Shown here one piece after another: positions 15,543-24,841 of a stretch of DNA of 64,000 nt; within the stretch, counting starts at the first letter, position 1, and each line of letters starts with the position of its first letter. Under the pieces are notes generated by a model that saw only the letters and a program-made list of their open reading frames with translations, was not told the DNA's origin and did not search any database. Source of the stretch: Actinophytocola sp050699935 (GTDB lineage: Bacteria > Actinomycetota > Actinomycetes > Mycobacteriales > Pseudonocardiaceae); assembly GCF_050699935.1 (NCBI RefSeq), contig NZ_JBOHGB010000013.1, positions 1 through 64,000 on the forward strand, read 5' to 3'. The position numbers and the translations under genes are program-made.

Positions 15543-18536
15543 GTGGGACTTCGGTTCAAGGTCTTGGGGCGCACCGCCCTTCGCCTCGGCGACCACCAGC
15601 CGTTTGATGCTCGGTGGGGGCATTCCAAGCTGCGCGGGATGCTCGCCACGTTGCTGATCCACGGTGGTCGCGCGATACCGGTCTCGGAACTGGTCGAGTG
15701 GCTGTGGGATGAGCAGGTACCGAAACACCCGGTCGACACCCTGTACTCGTACAGCTCGCGACTTCGGCAGACGTTGCGTCGAATGAATTCTCCGCCGACG
15801 TTCGGCAGTAAGGACGGCATCTATCGGATCGAGGTCGACCTGCGCGAGGTCGACCTGTTCGAGTTCCGTGCCGCGGTGGAGGAGGGGCGGGTGGCGGGCG
15901 ACCGCGGCGACCACGAACACGCGAGCCGGGTGCTCGACGCCGCTCTGGCGCTTTGGACCGACCGTCCGCTCGCCGATCTCGACACCGAGCGCGCGGACAA
16001 CTGGCGGCGGTGGGCGGAGACTGAACTCTGGTTGCCCGCGCAGGATCTCCTGCTGCGAGAGCTGGCCGCGCTGGGCAGATTCGAGTTGGTGCTGCAACGG
16101 CTGGCCGACCTACCGACGGCGCACCAGTCGACCCTTTCCTTCGTGAAACGAAGGATGGAGGCCCTGCACGGCCGGGGTCGGCACCAGGACGCCAAGAGCT
16201 ACCTCCTGCGCATGCGCAAACAGATGCGCGGTGACGGTGACTATGACGAGGCGGACGATCTGTTGCGGTTCCACGAAACGCTGCAGCATGGTCCCGACCA
16301 CGCCGCCGTGCGCGCCAACCGCGCGGTCGAGATTTCCATCCAGAAGCCCAACCTGTTGCCCAGAAACGTCCAGGACTTCACCGGACGGAACGAGCTGCTC
16401 AGCGAGCTCGACGACGTCACCACGTCCTCCGCCCGCGAGATGGTGCCCTGTGTCGTGGCGCTGGACGGTGTGCCGGGCGTCGGCAAGACCACGCTCGCCG
16501 TGCACTGGGCGCATCGAGCGGCTGAGAGGTATCCGGACGGACTGCTGTACGCGGACCTTCTTGGCTACTCCGATCGCCCCAAGCTCGACACGGACAAGGT
16601 CGTGGATGACCTGCTGGCGGCATTTGGCTTTCCCGCCGAACGAATCGCGAACGCAGCGGGCCGGGCGGCGAAGCTCCGTGATCTGCTCGCCGGCCGGCGC
16701 GTGCTTGCCTTGCTGGACAACGCCGTTGACTCCCCACATGTCGAACCGCTGCTCGACATCCTGTCCACGTGCACGATCGTGGTCACGAGCCGACGGAAGC
16801 TGAATGGACTGGGTCTGCGCGGCGCGACCAACCTGACGGTCGCACCCCTGGACTACCAGGAGAGCAAGTCGTGGCTCGTGCGACGACTGGGCATTCGCCT
16901 CGCCGAAGCACCGGCGACGGCGGAGATGTTGGCCGCGATCTGTTGCGGCAACATGCTGGCGCTGCGGCTCGTCGCCCAACACGTGGCGATGGCACCCCAG
17001 GTTCCCGTCGATGAGCTGGTCAACGAGCTGCGGAACGCACCTACGTTGCTCGGCCTCGGCGACGATGGGGACGGCCGGGACCGCAGCGTGCGGGCCGCCT
17101 GCACCTGGTCATACCGGATACTGAGCGCCAGCGAACGCCGGGTCTTTCGATTACTCGGGCTGCACCCGGGGGCGGACCTGAGCGTGGACCTCGCGGCCGC
17201 GCTGACGGGCCAGGACAGGAGGCAGACCGAACGCGATCTCGGGCTCTTGGTCAACGCCCACTTGCTGACGCGCGAGCGGGGGGACCGGTTCCGGCTGCAT
17301 GACTTGTTGCGCAAGTACGCGGCGGAACGCATCGCCGCGGCGGAACACGGCGCCGAGCGGGTCGCCGCCGGGGAGCGGTTGCTCAGCTACTTCCTCCACT
17401 CCGCCCGTGCTGCCGACATCACCGTATTTCCGTTCCGGCCACCAGTCGACCCGTTGCCACTCGAACCCGGAGTGGTTCCCATGGAATTCACGACCTATGA
17501 AGCCGCCATGGACTGGTATATTCGTGAACGGCCAAATATAAACGCGGTCGTAGCCTTTGCCGGCAGGCAGGGATTCCATTCGTATGTGCCGAAGCTGGCA
17601 AACGCGACGGGCGAGATATTCCAGCGGCTCGGGTTTTTCCAGGACGCCGCCACAAATCTCCTTTCCGGTGTCGCCGCGGCTAAGAGTCTCGGCGATATCG
17701 AAGAAGAAGGGAATGCTCTGAACAACCTCGCCCATATGGCGCTGAGCCGTCGCGACTTCGCGGCCGCCGAGGTTCATCTCGCCACCGCCGAGGAGCGGTT
17801 CGCTTCGATCGACTGTGCGATCGGCCTCGCCGTCGCTACGAATCACCGCGGCCGTCTATGTATCGAACGCGGCGAGTTCGAGCGTGGGATCGGATTCCTT
17901 CGGCAGTCCCTGGCGATGTTGCGGCGCGCCGATGTCAAGGCGCTCGAGGTCCGGGCCCTCCACCGGCTCGGCGAGGCTTACCGGCGCCGGTCCGCCTATG
18001 ACGAGGCGGCCTCCTACTGCCGTGACGGGCTGTGGGGCGCCGAGCAGATCGAGGACGAGAACGGTCAGGGGCGCTGTCTCACGGAGCTCGCGTTGATCTA
18101 CGCGGAGCGTGAGGACGTCGCGTCCGCCCGTGGCTACGCCGTCCGGGCACTCGCCCTCCACCGGCGTCAACGGGATCGGGCCGAGGTGGGGAAGACCTGC
18201 AACCTCTTGGGCCGGCTGGAGGCCGAGAACGGAGCTCTCGAGAGTGCCGAGCGGTACGCGCACATGGCACGAGACTTCTGCCGTCGCGCGCGCGACCCCG
18301 AGGGTGAGGCGAGCGCCCACTACACCCTGGGGCGGGTGTGCCACGCGCGGGCGCGTCACGACGAAGCCGCTCGCGAGTGGTCGCTCGCGCTGACCATCTT
18401 CGAGGACCTCGGCGACCCGCGAGCCGCCACCGTCCGAACGAAGCTGGCGGAACTGTCCGCATCGTCCGCCCTCGCGCTGGAGACGCGAACAGCTCCACTG
18501 GTCCCGAGGCAGCGGCTCCATCCCGGGGCGCCATAA
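15543..18536 (+). CDS. AfsR/SARP-type regulator with NB-ARC and TPR domains
   Basis: About 997 residues from GTG 15543 (GGGGG eight bases upstream); a TTG at 15528 is an alternative. The N-terminus is a SARP winged-helix (FKVLGRTALRLGD ... LLIHGGRAIPVSELVEWLW ... LYSYSSRLRQTLRR). A bacterial transcriptional activation domain follows to about 255. The NB-ARC ATPase comes next: FTGRNELLSELDDV, then GVPGVGKTTLAVHWAHRA with Lys315 in Walker A, VLALLDNAVD as Walker B, and HDLLRKYAAERI. From about 640 onwards there are TPR repeats. Such proteins activate secondary-metabolite genes on sensing a ligand. It is divergent from the peptide-ThiF unit, its likeliest direct target. Domain assignment is firm; target and ligand are inferred. 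Confidence 0.9.
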   Translation: MGLRFKVLGRTALRLGDHQPFDARWGHSKLRGMLATLLIHGGRAIPVSELVEWLWDEQVPKHPVDTLYSYSSRLRQTLRRMNSPPTFGSKDGIYRIEVDLREVDLFEFRAAVEEGRVAGDRGDHEHASRVLDAALALWTDRPLADLDTERADNWRRWAETELWLPAQDLLLRELAALGRFELVLQRLADLPTAHQSTLSFVKRRMEALHGRGRHQDAKSYLLRMRKQMRGDGDYDEADDLLRFHETLQHGPDHAAVRANRAVEISIQKPNLLPRNVQDFTGRNELLSELDDVTTSSAREMVPCVVALDGVPGVGKTTLAVHWAHRAAERYPDGLLYADLLGYSDRPKLDTDKVVDDLLAAFGFPAERIANAAGRAAKLRDLLAGRRVLALLDNAVDSPHVEPLLDILSTCTIVVTSRRKLNGLGLRGATNLTVAPLDYQESKSWLVRRLGIRLAEAPATAEMLAAICCGNMLALRLVAQHVAMAPQVPVDELVNELRNAPTLLGLGDDGDGRDRSVRAACTWSYRILSASERRVFRLLGLHPGADLSVDLAAALTGQDRRQTERDLGLLVNAHLLTRERGDRFRLHDLLRKYAAERIAAAEHGAERVAAGERLLSYFLHSARAADITVFPFRPPVDPLPLEPGVVPMEFTTYEAAMDWYIRERPNINAVVAFAGRQGFHSYVPKLANATGEIFQRLGFFQDAATNLLSGVAAAKSLGDIEEEGNALNNLAHMALSRRDFAAAEVHLATAEERFASIDCAIGLAVATNHRGRLCIERGEFERGIGFLRQSLAMLRRADVKALEVRALHRLGEAYRRRSAYDEAASYCRDGLWGAEQIEDENGQGRCLTELALIYAEREDVASARGYAVRALALHRRQRDRAEVGKTCNLLGRLEAENGALESAERYAHMARDFCRRARDPEGEASAHYTLGRVCHARARHDEAAREWSLALTIFEDLGDPRAATVRTKLAELSASSALALETRTAPLVPRQRLHPGAP

Positions 18537-18733
18537 CCAGGACACCCGAGTCGACGGCCACTACGGGTGTGCCCGCGCCCCAACTAATCACTGTACCGTG
18601 TCGGGCCGTTCGCTGGAACGGGGGTCCACTTCGGACGCGAACTGGCCCCCCGGTAGAGTCCCTTGTGGCCGGGGGTCAAGTGCAACCCCGACTGTGTGAT
18701 TTGGTGAGCCCGACACACCTGGAGCCGGAGTAC

Positions 18734-18844
18734 ATGGGTTTTTGGACTTACGTGGCCGCGTTTATCGCGGGAGTTGACCCGGCGGCGTATTCGGGATTCG
18801 ACCTGATGACGCTGATGTCCAGTGGAAGCAAATATTGGATGTAA
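18734..18844 (+). CDS. Possible 36-aa hydrophobic peptide
   Basis: ATG at 18734 with GGAG five bases upstream. The encoded peptide starts MGFWTYVAAFIAGVDPAAYS and ends in a serine/lysine/tyrosine/tryptophan-containing tail. Its base composition is less GC-rich than the neighbours. It lies about 200 bp after the SARP regulator in the same direction. Upstream, GGGGT-CAAGTGCA-ACCCC (about 18672-18690) is an inverted repeat that could be an operator. A signalling peptide or RiPP precursor is possible. I recognise no family, and it may be chance. Confidence 0.4.
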   Translation: MGFWTYVAAFIAGVDPAAYSGFDLMTLMSSGSKYWM

Positions 18845-18980
18845 TCGCCGGCGGATATGGGAACGACCGCGGTCGACACGAGACCGATCGCGAAATATCA
18901 CATCCACATCGGATACTTCTACTCGTTCTGGTCCAAGGCCACAGATCGGGGCGAAGGGGACCGTCGCGGTGAACACCGGG

Positions 18981-19248
18981 TCACGACGGTGACGTCGTCG
19001 TGTCGAGGCGGGCGAGTTGGTGGCGTACGCGGTCGGCGTCGGGGACGCGCTGTTGGGCTTGGTACAGCTGAGCCGCGCGCTGCCACGCGTGCGCGGCCTG
19101 CTGGTAGTAGTGGAGTGTTGGGTGTGCGCTCCGGTGTGGTAGGCGATGTAGCCCGGCTGTCGAGCGTCGCGGCCGCGCCGTGTCGGTTGCCGTGGCGGCG
19201 GAACATGGTCAGTGCCGTCTCGCTGTGGGCGCCGGCGTCCAGGTGGAT
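18981..19248 (-). pseudogene. Decayed C-terminal TPR fragment of an NB-ARC/SARP-type protein
   Basis: Minus-strand reading gives ETALTMFRRHGNRHGAAATL, then, after a one-base slip, GYIAYHTGAHTQ. After a second slip comes LHYYQQAAHAWQRAAQLYQA, then VRHQLARL and a stop. This is a typical last TPR pair of actinobacterial NB-ARC/TPR regulators broken by two single-base losses. It is joined in frame to an IS256 remnant upstream, so the rest of the gene was lost at that junction. Confidence 0.7.
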
Positions 19249-19415
19249 GCCCAGCGCGGCGACCAGGTCGTCGACCGAGCGGGTGGACACGCCAGCGACG
19301 TAGGCCTCCATCACCACCGCGTACAGCGCCTGGTCGATACGCCGACGGGCCTCGTGGATCAGCGGGAAGAACGAACCCTTGCGCGGCTTGGGATGCGCGG
19401 GTCGATGTCGCCAGC
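19249..19415 (-). mobile_element. IS256-family transposase remnant
   Basis: About 55 codons on the minus strand match the conserved start of IS256/Mutator transposase cores. They read GDIDPRIPKPRKGSFFP, then EARRRIDQALYAVVMEAYV, then GVSTRSVDDLVAALG. Both ends are missing and no terminal inverted repeats were found. The open frame runs straight into TPR-coding sequence, marking a deletion or insertion junction. Confidence 0.75.
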
Positions 19416-19547
19416 CTTTGTGGACAGTGTCCGTGGCCGCGACCCGTTGCGCTCACGCCGTTGAGTGCGGTTCGCCGTCGTTCAGCGATATGAGCGACCT
19501 GGACGCGTGGCGGTGTCCGGAATGGCGGCACGCTCGGAGTCGGGAGG

Positions 19548-20153
19548 TCATTCCTGTTGCCTTTCGGGGTCGTCGCCCAGCCACTGGTAGTCGTCGGGGA
19601 TCTCGAAGCCGAGCATTCCCACGAGCCGGGTGGCGATGTGGTCGTTCGCCTCCGCGAGTGACTTCGGGCGCGTGTAGTACGCGAGAACCGGGGGCATGAC
19701 TATGCCTCCCATGGAGGTCACCAGGTCCATGGCGCGGATGTGACCGGCGTGCAGCGGGGTCTCGCGGAAGCACAGGACGAGTCGTCGCCGTTCCTTCAGG
19801 GTCACGTCCGCCGCGCGCGTGATGAGGTTGTCGGAGATCCCGTTGGCGATGGACGCCAGGGTGTTCGCGCTGCAGGGCACGATGATCATGGCGTCCACCG
19901 GGAACGAACCCGAAGCCGGTGCGGCACCGATGTCTCGCCATCCGTAGCTCGTCTCCGCTTCGGCTTCCAGACGGACATCGGGGAGCTCGTAGCGGGCGGT
20001 ACGCCGCGCCGCGGCACTGACGACCAGATGCCGCTCGACACCGTGCTCGCCCAGCTTCCGCAGGACGCGTGCGGCGAGTTCGGTCCCCGTGGCACCGGTC
20101 ACCGCGACGACCACGCGGGTCGGACGCGACTGCTCCCATCCCGATGTGCTCAC
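19548..20153 (-). CDS. UbiX-like flavin prenyltransferase
   Basis: A 201-residue protein from GTG 20153, overlapping the livF stop (GTGA). The family pattern is clear: VVVAVTGATGTELAARVLRKL at the N-terminus (FMN-phosphate loop), then DAMIIVPCSANTLASIANGI, SDNLITRAADVTLKERRRLV, CFRETPLHAGHI and MPPVLAYYTRP. UbiX joins dimethylallyl phosphate to FMN to make prenylated FMN, the cofactor of UbiD decarboxylases. A UbiD-family gene lies at 32764-34263, so this gene very probably supplies that enzyme. It is the last gene of a Liv-type transporter operon, which links uptake with the decarboxylation pathway. It differs from classic UbiX at the N-terminus (GATGTE rather than GASG) but keeps the core motifs. 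Confidence 0.88.
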   Translation of the reverse strand: MSTSGWEQSRPTRVVVAVTGATGTELAARVLRKLGEHGVERHLVVSAAARRTARYELPDVRLEAEAETSYGWRDIGAAPASGSFPVDAMIIVPCSANTLASIANGISDNLITRAADVTLKERRRLVLCFRETPLHAGHIRAMDLVTSMGGIVMPPVLAYYTRPKSLAEANDHIATRLVGMLGFEIPDDYQWLGDDPERQQE

Positions 20154-20902
20154 GCCGGCGCACCCGTCCCGAGGAACGCCGCGTCCAGGGCGCCCGAGGA
20201 CCGCAGCTCGGCGAGCCCTCCCCGCGCGACGAGCTCCCCGGAACGCAGCACGTACGCTCGGTCGACGATCCCGACGAGGACGTCGACCCGCTGCTCGACG
20301 ACCAGTACCGCCATCCGCGCGTGCGCCACCATATCGCGCAGCACGTCGAAGATGTGGTCCACGACGATCGGCGCGAGCCCGGTGCTGGGTTCGTCGAGCA
20401 TCAACACCCGGGGCTCGAGCACGAGTGCCCGTCCGATGGCGAGCATCTGCTGCTCGCCGCCGCTCAGGCTCCGGGCCGCTTGGTGACGCCGCTCGTGCAG
20501 ACGCGGGAACAAACCGTAGACGGTCTCGCCGACCAGCCGTTGCCAGTCCTGCTTCGAGGACCGGTCGACCCGGGCGTCGAACGCGACGCGCAGGTTCTCC
20601 TCGACCGACATCGCCGGGAAGAGCCGGCGTCCTTCGGCAACGTGCAGGACACCGTCGCGAGCGCGCTGATGCGGCTTTCTGTGCCGTATCGACCTTCCGG
20701 CCACCGCGAGTTCGCCCCCGGTAACCGTGGCGAAGCCGCTGACGGCGCGCAGCAGGGTTGACTTCCCCGCACCGTTGGCGCCCAGCACGCCCACGCACTC
20801 GCCGAGGCCGACTTCGAGCGAGACCTCTCGGAGCACGGTCATGGCGCCGTATCCGGCGCGGAGGTTCGTGATTCTCAGCATGGGTTCCTCGTCGGCCGTC
20901 AT
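20150..20902 (-). CDS. livF: Branched-chain-type ABC transporter ATPase LivF
   Basis: A 250-residue protein from ATG 20902, overlapping the livM-G stop (ATGA). Walker A is GANGAGKSTL, signature RSLSGGEQQML, Walker B RVLMLDEPSTGLAP, and H-loop region VLVVEQRVD. The short length and the L-S-G-G-E-Q-Q signature are those of LivF in high-affinity amino-acid/amide/aromatic-acid importers. Operon order livH, livM-G, livF, ubiX with start/stop overlaps throughout implies coupled translation. Confidence 0.92.
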   Translation of the reverse strand: MTADEEPMLRITNLRAGYGAMTVLREVSLEVGLGECVGVLGANGAGKSTLLRAVSGFATVTGGELAVAGRSIRHRKPHQRARDGVLHVAEGRRLFPAMSVEENLRVAFDARVDRSSKQDWQRLVGETVYGLFPRLHERRHQAARSLSGGEQQMLAIGRALVLEPRVLMLDEPSTGLAPIVVDHIFDVLRDMVAHARMAVLVVEQRVDVLVGIVDRAYVLRSGELVARGGLAELRSSGALDAAFLGTGAPA

Positions 20903-22755
20903 TTCGGCACCCACGCCTCGCCGGGGTCCGGTGGAGGAGTCGCGCTCGTGGCGACGCCCTGACGCCCGAAGTAGGCCGACGCGACGGCCGCGTCGCGGCG
21001 AACCTGCTCCGGGCTTCCCTCCACCAGCACCTTCCCTTCGTCGACCACGGTCACGTGATCGGCCAACGACATCACCAGGTTCATGTCGTGCTCGACGAGC
21101 AAGATCGCGCGGCCCGACATCGCCACCGCGCGCAGGACCCCGGCCAGGTGCGTCTTCTCGTTGCTGTCGAGCCCCGCCGCCGGCTCGTCGAGGATCATCA
21201 ACCCGGCGCCGGTCACGAAGCATCGCGCCACCTCGGTCAGGCGTCGAATGCCGGGAGGTGTCTGGTCCGGGCGCAGGTGCGCGAACCCGCCGATACCCAC
21301 CGCGCGCATCACCCGTTCGCTGCGGTCTCTCAGGTCGCGTTCCCAGCGGTTGCGGGGACCCACGACGGCGTCGCGCAGCAGGCCAGACCTCCGTGCGGCG
21401 AAGGCGCCCACCATGACGTTCTCGGCCAGGGTGAGGTTCGGAGCCAGTGCGACGAGTTGGAATGTCCTGGTCATTCCCAGCCGGGTGCGCTTGAACGAGG
21501 GCATCCGCTCGATCGAGCGGCCCCGGAAGCGGATCGAGCCTTTGGTCGGCAAGAGCAGCCCGGTTACCAGGTTCACGATGGTGGATTTCCCGGACCCGTT
21601 CGGTCCGACCAGTGCGTGTATCCGTCCGGGCTCGACGGTGAGGCTGACCCCGTCCACGGCGCGAACCCCGCCGAAGTGCCTGCGGAGGTCGCGAATCTCG
21701 AGCTCGGCGCCGCTTCTCTCGCGGATCGGCTCCAGCGAGGCGTCGGCGTCGCTGCCGGGAGACGAATCCCGCGGCCTCTCCACGGGAGTAGGCACCAGCG
21801 TGGCGACGCCGCCTCGGAGTCTGATGAGGACGGTGACGAAGATCAGTCCGATCAGGAGGGTCTGGTAGTCGGCGATCCCACCGAACCACTGCGGCAGGAT
21901 GAGAATTATGGTGGCGCCGAACAACGGACCCACCGACGTCGCGGTGCCACCGATGACGACGACGATCAGAATCTGGATGCTCTGTGCCAGCCCGATCGAG
22001 GTGGGGGAGGCGAACAGCAGCGATATCGCCGAGAGTCCTCCGGCCAGCGCGGACACGGCACCGGCGACCATGTACACGGCCACCCGGGTCCGGAACACGG
22101 GGACTCCGGCGGTCGATGCGACGTCCGGCACCGCACGGACCGTCGCCAGCAGCCGGCCCAGTCTGGTCGCCGGCAGGAACTCCATCATCAAGACGATCAC
22201 GGCCGTGGTCCCGGCGGCCAGCAGATGCACCTGGACGTCGTCGAGGTCCCCGGTGCCGAACACGTCCCGGGCGCCGGCCGAGACGCCCACCTCGGCGCCG
22301 GTGAATGTGAAGCTGACGATGAGGGCTCCGGCTATGGAGGCCAGTGCGACGGTGATCAGGAGTTGGAGGAATCCCTGCATCCTCAGCACGATGACGCCGA
22401 GAAGGCCGGCGAGCGCGGTGGCCAGCAGCATCCCCAACCCAACGCCGACGATGCTTGGAACCTCGAGGTGAGAGGTGGTCAGGATGGCCGTGTACGCCCC
22501 GAGTCCGAAGTAGACAGCATGCCCGGAGTCGAGGATGCCGGTGTAGCCGAACGCGAGGTTGAGGGCCGCTCCCGCCAGGGCCAGCACAGCGATCGAGGTC
22601 CACACCGTCAACCACGCCGCGTCCATCTCCAGGGGTCCCAGCACGAATGCCGCCAGAAGCACCGCGACTATCCACATGCGAGCGTTGCCGAGCTTCGCCG
22701 CCGGTACCGCCAGCCATCCTGGCCCGTCGGCACTCAGGCGCTTCAGGCCCTTCAC
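20899..22755 (-). CDS. Fused LivM permease-LivG ATPase
   Basis: A 618-residue protein from GTG 22755, which overlaps the livH stop (GTGA). Residues about 20-300 are LivM, with eight or more hydrophobic segments including NLAFGYTGILDSGHAVYFG and SPTSIGLAQSIQILIVVVIG. After a polar linker (about 305-335) comes LivG, with Walker A VGPNGSGKSTIVNLVTGLL, then LGMTRTFQLVALAPNLTLAENVMVG, then LMILDEPAAGLD and LLVEHDMNLVMSLADHV. The usual ABC signature L-S-G-G-Q is here PPGIRRLTEVA, a clear departure. LivM-LivG fusions occur in actinobacteria but are less common than separate genes. Confidence 0.9.
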   Translation of the reverse strand: MKGLKRLSADGPGWLAVPAAKLGNARMWIVAVLLAAFVLGPLEMDAAWLTVWTSIAVLALAGAALNLAFGYTGILDSGHAVYFGLGAYTAILTTSHLEVPSIVGVGLGMLLATALAGLLGVIVLRMQGFLQLLITVALASIAGALIVSFTFTGAEVGVSAGARDVFGTGDLDDVQVHLLAAGTTAVIVLMMEFLPATRLGRLLATVRAVPDVASTAGVPVFRTRVAVYMVAGAVSALAGGLSAISLLFASPTSIGLAQSIQILIVVVIGGTATSVGPLFGATIILILPQWFGGIADYQTLLIGLIFVTVLIRLRGGVATLVPTPVERPRDSSPGSDADASLEPIRERSGAELEIRDLRRHFGGVRAVDGVSLTVEPGRIHALVGPNGSGKSTIVNLVTGLLLPTKGSIRFRGRSIERMPSFKRTRLGMTRTFQLVALAPNLTLAENVMVGAFAARRSGLLRDAVVGPRNRWERDLRDRSERVMRAVGIGGFAHLRPDQTPPGIRRLTEVARCFVTGAGLMILDEPAAGLDSNEKTHLAGVLRAVAMSGRAILLVEHDMNLVMSLADHVTVVDEGKVLVEGSPEQVRRDAAVASAYFGRQGVATSATPPPDPGEAWVPK

Positions 22756-23639
22756 CGCGTCTCCGCCAACTGGAACGAGGGCAGCCGGCGGGCCACCAGG
22801 ACCACGGCGATCAGCGCGGTGAAGGTCATGACCTCCGCGATGTTGGCGGTGAAGACTCGTCCCCCGAACGCCTCGATGAGCCCCACGAGCAGACCGCCGC
22901 CGAGGGCTGCCACCGGCGACCTCCCGCCACCGATGACCGCCGCTACGAACGCCTCTAGCGAGAGCGGCAGGCCGGAGGCGTAGTCGACCAGGACCAGCGA
23001 CGCGGCCACGGCACCGATCAGGGCGGCTGCCGCGGACACGGTGGCGAAGCAGGCCAGGCGTAGCCGGTCCACGTCGATGCCGAGCATCATGGCCGCGCCG
23101 GGGTCGTCGGTCGTCGCCGACACCTGGCGGCCAGACTTGGTCCTGCGCAACCACCACTGCGCGATGAACGCCAGCACGAGCCCGGTGGCGACAAGGATCA
23201 ACTGTGCGTGCTGGGCGTGTACGTCACCGACGGTCAACTGCCCATCGAGCACCTTCGGCGCGGACACGGGCTCGCGTCCCCAGGTCGCGATGACGAACCC
23301 CTCGACGGCGAACGCGATGCCCACCGTCGAAAGCAGCTGGACGAACGGGGGCTTGGCACGGAGGGGCCGCAATACGACCCGCTCCTGCGCGGCACCGGCG
23401 GCCGCCGCCACCAGCGCGACCACCGCCAGCGCCACCGCGGCGGGCAGGCTCCCACCGAGCGCCCCGAAGAGGAACGCACCCAGCACGAACGCACTGCCGA
23501 TCGCCAGGTTGAGCACCCGGCTCACCCGGAAGCCGATCACGACGAGGACCCCCAGGGATGCCGCGATCATTCCGGCCCAGACACCCGCCCACACGAGGGA
23601 CGGCAGTTCGGACGCGGCCGGGAGTCCAGACCAGATCAC
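22752..23639 (-). CDS. livH: Branched-chain-type ABC transporter permease LivH
   Basis: A 295-residue integral membrane protein with about eight hydrophobic segments. Family features include VGIAFAVEGFVIATWG, DVDRLRLACFATVSAAAALIGA and the late glycine-rich loop GGGRSPVAALGGGLLVG before the last helices. It pairs with the LivM half of the next gene to form the translocation pore. It follows the binding-protein gene by about 60 bp. Confidence 0.9.
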   Translation of the reverse strand: MIWSGLPAASELPSLVWAGVWAGMIAASLGVLVVIGFRVSRVLNLAIGSAFVLGAFLFGALGGSLPAAVALAVVALVAAAAGAAQERVVLRPLRAKPPFVQLLSTVGIAFAVEGFVIATWGREPVSAPKVLDGQLTVGDVHAQHAQLILVATGLVLAFIAQWWLRRTKSGRQVSATTDDPGAAMMLGIDVDRLRLACFATVSAAAALIGAVAASLVLVDYASGLPLSLEAFVAAVIGGGRSPVAALGGGLLVGLIEAFGGRVFTANIAEVMTFTALIAVVLVARRLPSFQLAETR

Positions 23640-23701
23640 GGGGCTCCTTTGCTCGCGGGCGGAGGCGCGGTGGTGGCAGGTGTGTCCGGACGGTGCGTGC
23701 C

Positions 23702-24841
23702 TCAGTCGAGCGACGACCAGGCCCCATCGGCGAAGTTCGCGATGGCCAACTGCTCGGGATCGTTCGCCCCGGCGTGGGAGTCCTTGCTGAAGGTGAACGT
23801 CATCGTGAGCCCGGTGATCGGATCGCCCTTCTCCAACTCCCGGCGCATGTCCTCGGGTCGTACGCCGTTGGCGGCCGCGCTCATCGCCACCAGGATCGCG
23901 TCACCGCCGGCCATCGCGTTCCAGGACGCGGGACCATACTTCTCGGAGTAGAGCTTGTCGTAGGCGGCGACCACACCACCGGCCGCCTGTGCGTCGCTCG
24001 ACACCATGTAGGGAGACCCGATGAAGTGCAGCTTGGGCGGCACCTCGTCGCCGACGATCTTGAACGTCGCCGCGGTGGCGTTGGAGTAGTTCATCACGAT
24101 CGGCATGGACATGCCGGTCTCGTTCATGCCACGGATCACCGTCACCGCGGACTGCCCGACCGACCAGACCTGGACGACCTGGGGGTTCGCGGCCTTGATG
24201 GTGTTCAGCTGTGGGACGGCGGTGCGCGCGGTCCCCTCGAAGGACGTTCGAGTCAGCGTGAGGCCGTATTTCTCGGCGACCTGCGGCGCCAGCTCGGCGG
24301 CGACCGCGGATGCGTCGTCATTCGTGCTGATGAATCCGACGTTGGTCCATCCCTTGTCCTTGAAGTAGGAGAAGGTCCGATCGAGGGCCACGCCGGCGGG
24401 TGTGCCGGTGGTGAAGATGTCGGTGTCAGCGGGAGCCTCGGAGGCGGGCGCCGGAGCGATCGCGAACAGCTTCAGCGTCTTGTACGTCTCGAGGGTCGAG
24501 GCCCACAGCGAGGAGAAGATCGGTCCGATGAAGACGTCCACCTTGCCGCGGAGGCTTTGAATGCAGGTCTGAGCCTGCGCGGGTTGGCCGCCGTCGTCAC
24601 AGACCTCGAGGTTGATCTCCTTCGACTTCTCGGTCGCGTTCCAGGCGTCGACCGCCACGTGGACGCCGTTCACCAACTCGGTGGCCGGACCGGCGAGGGG
24701 TCCGGTCAGGGACGCGATGAGTCCGATTCGGACGGTCGAGGCGTCGCCAGAGCTTGAGCCGCCGGTGTTCGAGCCGCATGCCGTCACGCACAACAGTGCC
24801 GCGATGGCCGTGAACGACTGCACGATGCGAACTGTGGACAC
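23702..24841 (-). CDS. Liv-type substrate-binding lipoprotein
   Basis: A 379-residue protein from GTG 24841 behind GGAGAGAG. The signal peptide carries the lipobox LLCVTAC, so the mature protein is lipid-anchored. The two-lobed periplasmic binding protein type I fold is visible: VRIGLIASLTGPLAGPATEL, then VDVFIGPIFSSL, then GWTNVGFISTNDDA and VVQVWSVGQSAVTVIRGM. It is first in the operon with livH, livM-G, livF and ubiX. The neighbouring UbiX and Paa-like genes make an aromatic carboxylate the best guess for its ligand. The sequence alone does not show the ligand. Confidence 0.9.
   Translation of the reverse strand: MSTVRIVQSFTAIAALLCVTACGSNTGGSSSGDASTVRIGLIASLTGPLAGPATELVNGVHVAVDAWNATEKSKEINLEVCDDGGQPAQAQTCIQSLRGKVDVFIGPIFSSLWASTLETYKTLKLFAIAPAPASEAPADTDIFTTGTPAGVALDRTFSYFKDKGWTNVGFISTNDDASAVAAELAPQVAEKYGLTLTRTSFEGTARTAVPQLNTIKAANPQVVQVWSVGQSAVTVIRGMNETGMSMPIVMNYSNATAATFKIVGDEVPPKLHFIGSPYMVSSDAQAAGGVVAAYDKLYSEKYGPASWNAMAGGDAILVAMSAAANGVRPEDMRRELEKGDPITGLTMTFTFSKDSHAGANDPEQLAIANFADGAWSSLD

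Noticed and set aside
21055..22983. Long open frame of 642 codons on the plus strand
   Set aside because: It is antisense to livM-G and livH, whose proteins have clear transporter motifs. Its translation is Arg/Asp/Gln/His-rich and low complexity, as antisense frames in GC-rich genes are.
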